A stretch of DNA of 64,000 nucleotides. It comes from Cryomorpha sp963741985 (GTDB lineage: Bacteria > Bacteroidota > Bacteroidia > Flavobacteriales_D > Cryomorphaceae). Shown in pieces: positions 29,208-39,183 of this stretch. The stretch spans positions 475,207 through 539,206 of the forward strand of contig CAVUKD010000003.1 in the NCBI GenBank assembly GCA_963741985.1, read 5' to 3'. A model generated the notes under the pieces. The model ran no database searches. It saw only the letters and a program-made list of their open reading frames with translations, and was not told the origin of the DNA. The stretch's first letter is position 1; every line of letters starts with the position of its first letter. Made by a program: the position numbers and the translations under genes.

Positions 29208-30882
29208 TCAAAACGCTGCATCAACCGTGAACTTCATACGTTTTTTGGAAACCGGATGCTCAAATTCCAGCATCTCTGCATGGAGGTACATCCGGTCGCT
29301 GTCTTCTCCATAGAGAATATCGCCAACAATCGGGCTATTCAGCCCAAGTGGATGCGCTGCGTGAACCCGCAATTGATGGGTACGACCCGTATGGGGAAAG
29401 AAGTGAACACGCGACTTTCCGTTTTTCACTTCAAGGATTTCAAAACGCGTAATGGCGCGCTTGCCGTGCTCAAAGCAAACCATCTGATTGGGCCGATCGT
29501 CAATATCTGGACGCAGCGGCAGATGTATCGTTCCATTCTTTTTTTCACATTCACCATCCAGCAAAGCCAGGTAGCGCTTTTTTACAGTCCGTTTCAGGAA
29601 CTGCGCCTGCAATTTCTTATGTATTTCCGAAGATTTAGCGACGAGAATTAATCCCGAAGTGTCCATATCGAGTCGATGCACGAGAAGCGGCCCGGAAACA
29701 TCGGGGTATTTTTCGCGGAGACGCGTAAGCACTGAATCTTCAATTTCTTTTCCCGGCACGGAAAGCAAACCATAGGGTTTGTTGATCACGAGGAGATAGT
29801 CATCTTCAAAAACCGTTTCAAGCAACTTGTTCTGACCGTGCTGGAGAATCATAGGGTGGGTATCCAATTCCATTCCCGCGAGCATATGGCCCAAAATGGG
29901 TTTGCATTTGCCGGAACAAGCGGGATAATATTTTTTGTGGTGGCGAATATTGGAATTGGGAGACGCTCCCCACCAAAACTCTGCCATAGCAACTGGTTTC
30001 AACGCATTTGCGAAAGCGTAATGCAAAAGCTTAGGTGCTGCACAATCGCCTGCTCCCGAAGGCGGTACAGTTTCTTGAAAAATCTCCGATAAGGTCTTCT
30101 CCTCCCCTTTCTTATTCAGGAAGCTGTAGTTATCGAAGAGGCGCTGCTGCAAATTTGCAGAGTAATTCGCTCGTTCTTCGATCAGGTCAGTGATACGTTT
30201 TTCAAAGCCATCCACCTTTTCACCAGCGGCCGCAATCCGCGCATTCCATTCCACCGTTTCATTTCGGAGGATATACCTCTGATGGCGGCTTTCGTTGGAA
30301 AGTTGAGCTTTTAAGTTCTTCGAATTCGGCGGAAGAGAGGGTTTTCTCCCCGTTGGTACGCTGCGCTTTTCGATCGGCTTTTGCTCTCCGCATTTTTTCC
30401 CGTAAGGAAGTCATAAAACGTTCTGCTTCCATACGCGTTTCTTCCAGTTCCTTTTTGGCGGCAGCCCTTTCGGGCAAATGCTTTGCAACCCTTATTTTTT
30501 CCGTTAATCCTTCGATATGGCGCACACCCCGGGTATAATAATTTTCATCGCCGGGTAGCTGATAAACATAGGGAACAAAACAATCCGGAGCATTGTCCAG
30601 TTGGCCTGAAAAAGCACTGAGATAGCCCAATTCACCTTCTTTATTTTTCACGACAAGCACACCAAACATCTTTCCGTTGCCGGGTTTGGTGGCATCCAGC
30701 CCAAAATTTCTTTTCCAATCTGTAGCTCCTATTAATTCATGAAGCTCCTCCGCAGCAATAATGCAAAGCGGATGTGGGTCGTAATAAAACGGATATGTGA
30801 ACTTTTCAGGCAGGGGAATTCCGGCAATCGATTGGCTGAAACGATTGAATAAAACGGAGGAAGATGTGGTCATTTCCGGCAT
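29208..30882 (-). CDS. RluA family pseudouridine synthase with long N-terminal domain; frameshifted
   Basis: Two frames (30259-30882 and 29208-30254) together make about 557 residues, the usual length of the Bacteroidota long-form RluA enzyme. The N-terminal part has a coiled-coil region; the C-terminal catalytic domain has the HRLDMDTSGLIL motif with the catalytic Asp. The enzyme isomerises uridine in rRNA or tRNA. The break at about 30309 looks like one extra A in an A4 run: removing it restores a continuous coiled coil across the junction. Sequencing error is the simplest reading. Confidence 0.87.
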
Positions 30883-31028
30883 AAGGGTGCAAAAGTAATG
30901 TTTTTATACGCGCAGGTTGGTCGAGGGCGATTTGGCAAATAGGTCAGTTATAAATTCACATTCGGAATTGTTTACTTTCCGCAGAGAAGAAGCGTAAGAA
31001 TTGAAGCCTGATTTGAGATTCGACCGGC

Positions 31029-31808
31029 CTAAAACATCAAAGAGAAATTAAGTGTGATAGACTGAACAGTTTGCCTCCTCCGAGAAGGACTAATATACAA
31101 TCCGCCATTGGAGCTAAAGGAAGATACAGAAGTGAGTTTCTGGAAAATTTCATACGTCTCATATCCAACGGTAATCATTACACCCGTATGTTTTACGCCA
31201 TTAACATGAATACCTGCTTCGATGAAAAAAATCTGCCCGCTATTTTCCCAATCCTGATCGGGTTGGAAGCAACCTCCTATTCCGAAACCAACTGCCGGGG
31301 ATACCTTTGTATTTAAAATACGCGCACGCATATCCAAAAACACAGGCACAATAACGGATTCATCGTTGGGAAATCGCGCACCAATCCCCAGCCCAATCGA
31401 GGCGTGATTCTCAATACCGATTCCATTTATAAAGTTGACCTTAATTCCACTGGGACCTTCCGTTGCACGACCAAAGCCTCCGGATAAAATACCCTGATAA
31501 TAAATACCATGAACGGACTGAGTATTCTCTTTGCTCAATTCTGATTTTTTAGTGTAAAAAGATCTTCGAATTTCCTTTTTGATCAGCACAATTTCCTGAC
31601 TTGGAATAACACGGCTCAATGAATCGCCGGCCAGAATCGTAACGCTTTCGCCGGGAATGCTATCGGTTATGTTTCCACGGACCACTTCGGCACTCTTAAG
31701 CAAAATCACATCCCAATACTTGCTCTGTGCCTTCGCATGTCCAAAGGCAATAATTGAGCCGAGCAGCACTAAAACTTTGATTGTCTTTTTCTGTTGAATA
31801 ATTCGCAT
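31029..31808 (-). CDS. Secreted or outer-membrane-associated protein, unknown
   Basis: 259 residues from the ATG at 31808, with a signal peptide ending at HAKAQ. The segment after cleavage (DVILLKSAEVVRGNITDS) resembles the short N-terminal domain found before many Bacteroidota outer-membrane barrel-like proteins. The rest is rich in Gly and alternating hydrophobic strands and ends in Phe, consistent with an outer-membrane beta-barrel. No specific family is recognised. Confidence 0.6.
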   Translation of the reverse strand: MRIIQQKKTIKVLVLLGSIIAFGHAKAQSKYWDVILLKSAEVVRGNITDSIPGESVTILAGDSLSRVIPSQEIVLIKKEIRRSFYTKKSELSKENTQSVHGIYYQGILSGGFGRATEGPSGIKVNFINGIGIENHASIGLGIGARFPNDESVIVPVFLDMRARILNTKVSPAVGFGIGGCFQPDQDWENSGQIFFIEAGIHVNGVKHTGVMITVGYETYEIFQKLTSVSSFSSNGGLYISPSRRRQTVQSITLNFSLMF

Positions 31809-32109
31809 CGCCCTCAAATGTTTCGCGAGACTAAGCTACTATTTTTTATCAAAATCTGTCAAACCCGGCGAATTAGAAGGTTAGAAACTTATTATCATCG
31901 TATTGGTTCGACTGGAACTTTCACTAAAAAAGAAAAGCTTAATCCTATAATATTTATCGAAAAGTATGAACGTGCTTCCCAACTATCTGCAGATTCGAAG
32001 TGGCCGATTGAACATTTATGTAAATTAGGATTCAGTATTTCAAATCCCAAAATTAAAATCCCATATTTCCCGCTGTAACCGTATCTTTCCCGCCTGAAAA
32101 GAACTGAAA
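31809..32109. other. Intergenic region between divergent genes, no gene seen
   Basis: About 300 bp, AT-rich, separating the barrel-like protein (minus) and the MscS-type channel (plus). It must contain both promoters, but I see no clear TAnnTTTG pair, RNA gene or repeat. Confidence 0.5.
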
Positions 32110-32610
32110 ATGGAAGAATACAAAATCCAGATTATTGAAACGATTGCGCTGCTTATTATTGCAATTGTCCTCTTAAAAATCATCCAGCGCCTGATTGAGT
32201 CGGCGGGTAAAAGGCTATCCTATGCCAAATCGCGCATCAAGGTGTTGAATAAAATGGTATCGACTGTATTTTACCTAATCAGTATTATTATTCTTGCCCT
32301 GGTTTGGGGTATTCCACCGAGCCGACTGGCCACATATGTGGCATCTTTGCTTACCGTACTGGGCATAGCCTTTCTTGCGCAATGGTCTATTCTATCGAAT
32401 ATTACAGCTGCGCTGATTCTCTTTTTTAACCATCAGGTGAAAATTGGCGATACGATCGAGATTCTTGACAAAGAATTTCACATAGTCGGAAAAGTGAGCA
32501 ATATCGGGATCTTCTTCGTGATTATTAAAGTGAACAACGGAGAGTATGTATCAATGCCCAGCAATGTTTTCATGCAGAAAATGATTAAGAAGATTAATAA
32601 GCCGAGGTGA
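32110..32610 (+). CDS. MscS-like mechanosensitive ion channel (short form)
   Basis: 166 residues. Transmembrane helices at about 8-27, 50-70 and 75-102; the last corresponds to pore helix TM3 and runs into the MscS beta domain (FNHQVKIGDTIEILDKEFHIVGKV, then EYVSMPSNVFMQKMIK). The C-terminal alpha/beta domain of full-length MscS is absent, giving a minimal channel. It should open under membrane tension during osmotic downshock. Confidence 0.8.
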   Translation: MEEYKIQIIETIALLIIAIVLLKIIQRLIESAGKRLSYAKSRIKVLNKMVSTVFYLISIIILALVWGIPPSRLATYVASLLTVLGIAFLAQWSILSNITAALILFFNHQVKIGDTIEILDKEFHIVGKVSNIGIFFVIIKVNNGEYVSMPSNVFMQKMIKKINKPR

Positions 32611-32696
32611 GATTTTCTTTTTAAATTAGTAAAGAAATAAAGTTCGTATTCCATTTTTCCATGAATGGTGGAAAGTCAACTTAAAACAGGACGATT

Positions 32697-33356
32697 TTGA
32701 AACGTATTTTTCCAATTTTCGCAGTACTCATCTTATTCTTTTTTTCATGTCAAAAATCTGATAATGAAAATCCACCGCCTGAAGATCCTCCCGGAAATAC
32801 AGATGACATCGTTTATTCGGATTTAGATCCCAATTTAATCTTGCATCCGGTTGATAGTTTTGGATTACATCCTTCCGGCCTGTGCCAAGAAATTATTCCT
32901 TACCCATCCGATTCATTAGAAAGCGTTGAACTCGATATGGATGGAGATGGAGTTAACGATTTCAGGTTTACTTATCAAACATATTTTCATTTTGTAAGTG
33001 CAGGTCTCCCCCCATGCGAATATTATAATTCCAGTGTGACCGTTTATGCACTAAATACAGGATATGCTATTGCAACGCACGAGCCATACAACCAAGCGGA
33101 ATTTTTCGTTCAAGACGATACAATCGATTCAAGTCTCACTTATACATCTAACGGTTACATTTTCTACGTTGCCTACGGAGGCTGGTTTTCCTTAGATAGC
33201 CTTACAGGAGAGGGTTTTATAGGCGTCATATTGGCGGACAATAAATTGGGTTGGATAAAACTCAGTTTTGACAAAAATACATTTACCTTTATAATAATGG
33301 CATATGGTTTTAATAACACCGCAGGATTAGAAATTAAAGCCGGTCAAACCGAATAA
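32697..33356 (+). CDS. Lipoprotein of unknown function
   Basis: 219 residues from a TTG start, supported by the signal peptide MKRIFPIFAVLILFFFSC with a lipobox Cys at residue 18. A Pro-rich linker follows, then a domain with a DMDGDGVNDFRF calcium-like loop and a GEGFIGV...LGWIKLS segment. The layout resembles the cassette protein at 60415-61293 (DLNSDSINDFKF, then LGWVRVH), suggesting a shared Bacteroidota extracellular domain. Function is unknown. Confidence 0.65.
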   Translation: MKRIFPIFAVLILFFFSCQKSDNENPPPEDPPGNTDDIVYSDLDPNLILHPVDSFGLHPSGLCQEIIPYPSDSLESVELDMDGDGVNDFRFTYQTYFHFVSAGLPPCEYYNSSVTVYALNTGYAIATHEPYNQAEFFVQDDTIDSSLTYTSNGYIFYVAYGGWFSLDSLTGEGFIGVILADNKLGWIKLSFDKNTFTFIIMAYGFNNTAGLEIKAGQTE

Positions 33357-33399
33357 AGGTATTTCTTCAACTCAGTTTTTCTTCTGAATATTTTTCCAA

Positions 33400-33819
33400 T
33401 CATTTATTTTCTAACTGATCTTCTTCAGGTAAAGGTATATCCCAGCAGATGTGCACCTTTTTCACACCAAACTTCCGCGCCTTTTTCACGTTTCGTCCCA
33501 TATGGATGTCGATCCGATTTCGATACCGACGATTCATCTTATCGTTTACTACAAATTGCTCATCATAGCCCTGGATATTTACGAGTGTACCATATGTCAG
33601 TCCGCTGTCAAGTAAGTCGCGGGATATGGCAATGGAAGGGATAGAATCCACAAGTGTATCGCCCCAGGCTGTGATGAGTCCCGAAGATCCGGGACGCGTT
33701 TGATACGGTAAACTGTTGTATGCGCTCGCTTTAACCAAAAGACATTTTTGCGGGCGTTTATCCGGTGAGCAGGCGTAAATGAGGAGGATAGAAAGTAGAA
33801 GAAAATAATATATTCGCAT
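33400..33819 (-). CDS. 3D-domain (MltA/RlpA-like barrel) lipoprotein
   Basis: 139 residues; lipobox YACS at 14-17. The 3D domain is recognisable by VKASAYNS near the start, the ISRDLLDSGLTYGT strand and the Asp-rich end VVNDKMNRRYRNRIDIHMG. Such double-psi barrels occur in cell-wall lytic or binding proteins; catalytic activity is uncertain for this small form. Confidence 0.8.
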   Translation of the reverse strand: MRIYYFLLLSILLIYACSPDKRPQKCLLVKASAYNSLPYQTRPGSSGLITAWGDTLVDSIPSIAISRDLLDSGLTYGTLVNIQGYDEQFVVNDKMNRRYRNRIDIHMGRNVKKARKFGVKKVHICWDIPLPEEDQLENK

Positions 33820-33960
33820 AAAAAGTCAGAGCAATATAAGGACTTTATACGAAAGTAAAATACGCAAACAAATCGCGGATCGAGCAGGAGACAAGAGGTG
33901 CAAACCACAATTCAGCCGATAGCACTTTCACAAGACAACATCCCGTCGTACCTTTGCGCC

Positions 33961-35277
33961 ATGCTCCAGTTTAAGAAAGTAGCGTTTTACACGCTGGGAT
34001 GTAAATTGAATTTTTCGGAAACTTCCACCATAGCGCGCCAATTGGTAGATGCCGGATATGCGCGCGTTCCTTTCGAAGATGATCCGGATGTATTCGTGAT
34101 CAATACCTGTTCGGTAACGAATAATGCCGACAAGACCTGCCGCGGAATAGTTCGGAAAGCATTGCGCATCAATCCCGATGCCGTAGTAATTGTAATAGGT
34201 TGTTACGCCCAACTCAAACCGGACGAAATAGCAAATATTCCCGGTGTGAATCTGGTGCTCGGAGCAGAAGAAAAATTTAATGTAGCCGCATATCTCGAAG
34301 ATTCGGGCATCACAGCCAAACATCAAACTGCAGCGCGCGCAATCAAGCATACACGTGATTTTGTTCCCGGTTTTTCCTCCGGCGATCGCACGCGCACCTT
34401 CTTAAAAGTGCAGGACGGCTGCAATTACTTTTGCGCTTTTTGTACAATACCTCTCGCCCGCGGCCGCTCGCGCAGTGCCACTGTGGCCGAAACAGTTAAA
34501 ATAGCCCGTGAAGCAGCAAAAGCCGGAGCTAAAGAAGTTGTTTTGACGGGAGTTAATATTGGAGATTTTGGTCATGGTACAGACGAGAACCTGATCGATC
34601 TACTTCGCGAACTGGAATCTGTAGAAGGTATAGATCGTTACCGAATTTCGAGTATCGAGCCCAACCTGCTGAGTGAGGAAATTATTGAATTTGTAGCGGG
34701 CAGCCCCAAGTTTGTGCCCCACTTCCATATACCGCTCCAATCCGGATCGGATGAAATACTCACCGCCATGCGCCGCAGATACCGCACGAAATTATATCGG
34801 GAACGTATCGAAGCTATCAAAAAACGCATGCCGAATGCCTGCATTGGTGTAGATGTCATCGTAGGTTTTCCAGGAGAAACGGAAGCCCATTTTATGGAAA
34901 CATACACCTTCCTCCGCGACCTGCCCATATCGTATCTCCACGTATTTACATATTCCGAAAGGCCTAATACTACTGCCCTGCGTATCGGTGATGTAATCCC
35001 CGTTGAAATACGACAGGAGCGAAATAAACAATTGCGTATCCTTTCTCAGAAAAAGAAAAAAGCCTTTTATCAAAGTCAGCTTGGCATGGAGAAAAGGGTG
35101 CTTTTTGAAGCCGAAGAAAACGGCGGTGTAATGCATGGTTTTACAGAAAATTACATCAAGGTGAAGACGCCATTTGACGAAAGTCTGATTAATACCATAA
35201 GCGAAGTAAAACTCGAAACGCTGGACCGTGACGGTGTCGCTAAAGTATCGCTACTAAAAGAAGCTCAATATGTCTAA
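33961..35277 (+). CDS. mtaB: tRNA (N6-threonylcarbamoyladenosine(37)-C2)-methylthiotransferase
   Basis: 438 residues from the ATG at 33961; the frame is open 63 bp further upstream, but family alignment starts at LQFKKVAFYTLGCKLN. The N-terminal UPF0004 domain carries cluster-binding Cys residues, and the radical-SAM motif CNYFCAFC follows. A TRAM-like region is at the C-terminus. The enzyme adds a methylthio group to t6A37 in ANN-decoding tRNAs using S-adenosylmethionine and two Fe-S clusters. It overlaps the next gene by eight bases. Confidence 0.93.
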   Translation: MLQFKKVAFYTLGCKLNFSETSTIARQLVDAGYARVPFEDDPDVFVINTCSVTNNADKTCRGIVRKALRINPDAVVIVIGCYAQLKPDEIANIPGVNLVLGAEEKFNVAAYLEDSGITAKHQTAARAIKHTRDFVPGFSSGDRTRTFLKVQDGCNYFCAFCTIPLARGRSRSATVAETVKIAREAAKAGAKEVVLTGVNIGDFGHGTDENLIDLLRELESVEGIDRYRISSIEPNLLSEEIIEFVAGSPKFVPHFHIPLQSGSDEILTAMRRRYRTKLYRERIEAIKKRMPNACIGVDVIVGFPGETEAHFMETYTFLRDLPISYLHVFTYSERPNTTALRIGDVIPVEIRQERNKQLRILSQKKKKAFYQSQLGMEKRVLFEAEENGGVMHGFTENYIKVKTPFDESLINTISEVKLETLDRDGVAKVSLLKEAQYV

Positions 35278-36106
35278 TTCCGAAGTAATCAACGAAGTAG
35301 AAAAGATAAGTCGAAAAGTTGGCGCCTTCCTTCTGGAAGAACAAACCAAAATCCAAACTTCGGAAATAGCATTTAAAGGGCGATCGAACGATATGGTCTC
35401 GAGGGCCGACAAAGAAGCGGAACAGCGCTTTGTTACATTTCTGGAAAAAGTGCTTCCGGAAGCGGGTTTCACGGCCGAAGAGGGAACCAGCACCCGAACA
35501 GGAGAAGTGTTCAACTGGATTATCGACCCACTCGACGGGACGACCAATTATTTATACGGCCTTCCATGTTTTTGCACGAGTGTCGCTCTTCAAATGCACG
35601 ACGAATTGGTGCTCGGTGTAATCTACGATCCGACACGCGATGAATGCTTCACCGCCGAAAAAGGAAAAGGAGCATTTTTGAATGGCCAACCAATAAAGGC
35701 ATCGAAACATGAACGCCTCAACGAGGCGCTTGTAGCCATGGGATTTCCCTACGACGATCGCGGTCGACAGGCAGAATATCTGGAAATCTTATCAGCTGTG
35801 ATCTCAGGAAGCCGCGGCATGCGCCGACTCGGTTCAGCAGCGCTGGATATGGCGTATGTGGCCTGCGGACGCTTTGATGTGTTTTACGAATATGGACTCA
35901 ATCCATGGGATTGTGCCGCCGGAGCGGTGCTCATTCGTGAAGCCGGAGGAAAAGTGAGCGACTTTAAAAATGGACCCGGATTTTTGAAAAACCAGACCAT
36001 CCTCTCTGACAATGGTTTGCTGCACGAAGAAATGCTGGGGATATTTGAAAGATTGGTAGAGGTTACCATCTCGGTCATAATTTTACCCTTTCCATTCTTT
36101 GCGTAA
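35270..36106 (+). CDS. Inositol monophosphatase family protein
   Basis: 278 residues. Metal-binding motifs are intact: Glu in FTAEEGTS, DPLDGTTN near residue 86, and NPWDCAAG near residue 213. The family dephosphorylates inositol phosphates, PAP (CysQ) or sugar phosphates; which one cannot be decided here. The last dozen residues look unlike the family and may follow an indel near the C-terminus. It is translationally coupled to mtaB. Confidence 0.88.
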   Translation: MSNSEVINEVEKISRKVGAFLLEEQTKIQTSEIAFKGRSNDMVSRADKEAEQRFVTFLEKVLPEAGFTAEEGTSTRTGEVFNWIIDPLDGTTNYLYGLPCFCTSVALQMHDELVLGVIYDPTRDECFTAEKGKGAFLNGQPIKASKHERLNEALVAMGFPYDDRGRQAEYLEILSAVISGSRGMRRLGSAALDMAYVACGRFDVFYEYGLNPWDCAAGAVLIREAGGKVSDFKNGPGFLKNQTILSDNGLLHEEMLGIFERLVEVTISVIILPFPFFA

Positions 36107-36170
36107 TCCCTTTGCGTCTTTCCGACCGAAGGAAGCCCGTATGACGCCGTTAAAACAGCGCAACAACTTC

Positions 36171-36208
36171 AAGAAAAAGCCGGGAATGACTTTTCACCCC
36201 GGCTCTTG
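36171..36208. terminator. Bidirectional terminator between convergent genes
   Basis: Perfect seven-base arms AGCCGGG (36178-36184) and CCCGGCT (36198-36204) enclose a 13-base loop. On the minus strand the stem is followed by TTTTTCTT. It lies between the phosphatase (plus) and the RAYT gene (minus), which converge here. Confidence 0.6.
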
Positions 36209-36225
36209 TAATCACTATAACCAAA

Positions 36226-36249
36226 ATTACCAATATAGAAATTGGTAAT
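36226..36249. repeat. Perfect inverted repeat near the RAYT gene
   Basis: ATTACCAAT (36226-36234) and ATTGGTAAT (36241-36249) form a nine-base hairpin with a six-base loop, 73 bp past the RAYT stop. It differs in sequence from the REP palindrome inside the gene. Confidence 0.5.
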
Positions 36250-36321
36250 AAACCTTAACCATTCTATTTACGCAGGTGGAAGGGTTTTGGATTTTTGGGA
36301 GGTGATTGGAATTCAAATATC

Positions 36322-37059
36322 TCACCCGTTTCTTTTATGAAATTTATCCCTTTTCCAATTTTTGGGATTGTTTTCGATATAATTAGTGATGCGATCGAAT
36401 TCTTCCTGTCCGCGGATAATATGTTCGTGAAAACGGGCTTGCCAACCTGATTCGAATCCCAGTCGGTTGCAATATTTTGATACCGACGATTTGTATCCAC
36501 CACAGATGGATGAAATGGTATTTTTGCCTTGATTTTGAAAACGGTGCTGACCGATGGTTAGAGGATTCTTTTTTGATTGTTTTGAAGGTGGCAATTCCGA
36601 TGATGATGCCGGCGTGTTAGGAATGGGTTTTATAGCATCGGATCGAATTGATCGTATGCGCGACGATCGTAGAGACAAGGAATGGACGGAGACAGGGTGC
36701 CTTGTCTCTACAATGGTATTGGATAGATTATCGTCCCCAAATTGCGCTGCTTCCGATTTCCCGTCCGTTTCCCACGGTTTACGATTACCATCCAAAATCA
36801 AAATTCCGTGCATATGATTGGGCATAATTTTGTAGGCACCCATTTTAATATTTTTCGCGTGGTTTTTTATTTCGCACCAAATTATATCAGCAATTATACC
36901 CGCGTGGGACAGTTGCATTTTTTCATCCACGATATCCCCAAAATAGCATTTGCGATGTTCGGTACAGATGGTAATAAAATAGGCACCATCCCATCCGTAA
37001 TCCCAATTTTGAAGACGTGCGGACGGAATGCGATATTTGTTTTTGAATTTTTCCGTCAT
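36322..37059 (-). CDS. REP-associated tyrosine transposase (RAYT, Y1_Tnp)
   Basis: 245 residues. The HUH metal motif is PNHMHGIL near residue 81, and the catalytic Tyr is in the C-terminal helix ITNYIENNPKNW near residue 227. RAYTs are single-copy relatives of IS200/IS605 transposases that bind and nick short palindromic REP elements. Between HUH and Tyr domains lies a low-complexity insert of about 75 residues (residues 95-170), longer than usual, and this insert contains a REP-like palindrome in its DNA. Confidence 0.88.
   Translation of the reverse strand: MTEKFKNKYRIPSARLQNWDYGWDGAYFITICTEHRKCYFGDIVDEKMQLSHAGIIADIIWCEIKNHAKNIKMGAYKIMPNHMHGILILDGNRKPWETDGKSEAAQFGDDNLSNTIVETRHPVSVHSLSLRSSRIRSIRSDAIKPIPNTPASSSELPPSKQSKKNPLTIGQHRFQNQGKNTISSICGGYKSSVSKYCNRLGFESGWQARFHEHIIRGQEEFDRITNYIENNPKNWKRDKFHKRNG
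36669..36711. repeat. REP-like palindrome embedded in the RAYT coding sequence
   Basis: GTAGAGACAAGG (36669-36680) and its exact reverse complement CCTTGTCTCTAC (36700-36711) are separated by 19 bp. This has the form of a REP hairpin of the kind mobilised by RAYT proteins, and it falls in the variable insert of the transposase rather than in a conserved motif. No other copy is seen in the window. Confidence 0.7.
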
Positions 37060-37302
37060 GGTTGTTTTATTTTGATGGGTTTAGAAACCACAAAATACCG
37101 ATTCTTGATTTAAATCAAAAAATGAGATAGGGTCTATTTTGGCATTTATGGAATTGAGGGTGTTGGCCATGTAGGTTTTGCGGGTTCGGTGCGCGAAACG
37201 ATTTCAATCCGTTCTCACCCCACATTTCCAAAAAAAACCAACCCATCCCCCATTTCTATAATTTACCTTTGTTCACCAGAAAATGATTTACCCGCTTTTG
37301 AA

Positions 37303-38555
37303 ATGACGAAAAACGACCCGTACGCAGCGCTCCGTTTAAGGAATTCAACATATTCCTGATTATGCGATTTGCGCTGGTATTCGCCTGGACTATGCAGTTC
37401 GTGGTGATTGAATGGGAGGTATACAGCATCACCAAAATCCTTTATCGCTCGGGTTTGATCGGCCTGATGGAAGTTATTCCCGCGGTTTCCATGGCGCTTT
37501 TTGCAGGGCATATCGTTGATCAAAAAGAGAAGAAAAGTCTTTTGATCAAATGTATTCTCGGCTTTTCAGTGATTAGCTTCGGCTATCTTCTTCTCACCTG
37601 GCCACGGGTAATATCGGGGTATTCAACATCGGTCGTACTATATGGAATCTATACTTTGGTATTTTTCGGAGGCTTTGTGCGAAGCTTTTTAAGTCCAACG
37701 ATATTCTCACTTTTCTCTTTGATCATTCCCAAACATGTGTATCCCAATGCGGCCACCTGGAGCAGCTCGGTATGGCAAATGGGCGCAGTGATCGGTCCGG
37801 CAGTTGGCGGTTTCAGTATACATCTGATGGGCGTTCACTGGTCAATGTGCCTTATTTTTGGGTTTTCTTTGATTGCGCTGATTGCGCTTTTGCAAATTTC
37901 GAAGAAGCCCATTCTCAATCCGAAAATCGGGGAACCGGTATTCAAAAGCCTCCGCGAGGGAATCAAATTTGTGTTTAATACAAAAGTTATTCTAGGAGCG
38001 CTCACCCTCGATATGATAGCAGTGCTGTTTGGAGGAGCGGTCGCATTGTTGCCTATTTTTGCGCAAGACATTCTGAAAGTCGGTTCTGAGGGCTTTGGTT
38101 TACTCCGCGCGGCACCGGCAGTGGGTTCACTGATGATCATGTTTACCTCGGCTTATTTTCCGCTGAAAAAAAACGCCGGGAAAAAATTGCTCGCAGCGGT
38201 ATTCGGGTTTGGGCTGTGTATCATTGTTTTTGGTGTTTCGTCCTGGTTTTGGCTATCGGTTGCAGCGCTTTTTATGAGCGGAGCGATGGATGGAATTTCG
38301 GTGATTATCCGGCAAACCATTCTCCAACTTCGCACTCCTGATTCGATGCGGGGTCGCGTTGCCTCTGTAAACTCCATGTTTATCGGTTCATCCAATGAGC
38401 TCGGTGCTTTTGAGAGCGGCCTTACGGCAAAATTGATGGGAACGGTCACTGCAGTAGTTTTTGGCGGGGTAATGACCTTACTTACGGTTGTGGGGACGGG
38501 GTTTGCGCTGCCAAAACTGCGAAATCTGGATTTAACGGAAGACTTGGAGGAATAG
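37303..38555 (+). CDS. MFS transporter (EntS-like MFS_3); frameshifted near start
   Basis: About 417 residues if the ATG at 37303 (MTKNDPYAAL) is joined to the main frame starting at 37362. One A appears missing near 37338; restoring it gives the typical MFS N-terminus ending in EFNIFLIMRF. Twelve hydrophobic segments are present, with the loop motif DQKEKKSLL after TM2 and a C-terminal half containing RGRVASVNSMFIG. EntS-type carriers export siderophores or drugs; the substrate is unknown. Confidence 0.85.
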
Positions 38556-38614
38556 TGGATTGTCGCTTCAGAGATGACGAATTCATAGTCTCTATTCACC
38601 CCTTTTATTTGGAT

Positions 38615-38886
38615 TCATTCCGTATCAAAAAACTGCAGTACAACTACTTCCTTTTCGGAGAATATGAAAAAATAGTTACGGTTTTTTCAAGCACAAATCC
38701 ATAAATACCTTTCTGCCTATCCTCAATTCGCCCTATCTGTGGAAATTGTGCGATAACATCAAAGAAGGAATACGTTCTTTCAAGAAACCGAATGGCCGTA
38801 AATCTTCCGAATTCAGCATCGAGATACTTAAAAATATCATCAAACCTTTTGTCTGCTCTTTTGGTTAGCCTTATTTTCCGAACCAT
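38615..38886 (-). CDS. RelE/ParE-family toxin; frameshifted near C-terminus
   Basis: The clean frame gives 80 residues with the ParE/RelE fold: TKRADKRFDDIFKYLDAEFG, then PQIGRIEDRQKGIYGFVLEKTVTIF. Adding one T to a T6 run near 38675 continues it as a typical C-terminal strand VVVLQFFDT to a stop at 38615. ParE-type toxins poison gyrase and RelE-type cleave mRNA; sequence does not decide. It overlaps the upstream antitoxin gene by 16 bp. Confidence 0.8.
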
Positions 38887-39122
38887 TTTAAATGTTTCGC
38901 TTTAAGATTATCCAGGTCAATTAAATTCGAATCATCCAGACTTTCACCATACGCCAAATAGAGCTCCTTCTTCTGTTCCGGGGATAAATTCGAAACCAGT
39001 TCTCCTTCTTTTTGGTGGTTCTTCGAATTCAGAAGTTGATATACAATTTCTAAAAGGTCATTATTTTCCAATTTATCAATCAATGAGTGGATATCGGCTT
39101 TGATTTTTATGGAATTTCTCAT
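38871..39122 (-). CDS. Putative antitoxin of the RelE/ParE pair
   Basis: 83 residues, acidic and helical: N-terminal KADIHSLIDKLENNDLLEIVYQLL, then LSPEQKKELYLAYGESLDD. No clear DNA-binding fold is recognised. Its place directly before and overlapping the toxin, and its size, argue that it is the antitoxin. The DDSNLIDLDNLKAKH tail could be the toxin-neutralising helix. Confidence 0.65.
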   Translation of the reverse strand: MRNSIKIKADIHSLIDKLENNDLLEIVYQLLNSKNHQKEGELVSNLSPEQKKELYLAYGESLDDSNLIDLDNLKAKHLKWFGK

Positions 39123-39183
39123 ATTTCAAATTTACTCATTTATTTCAACAGACACATTCCGTCGAACTGGAGGAATACTGGCT

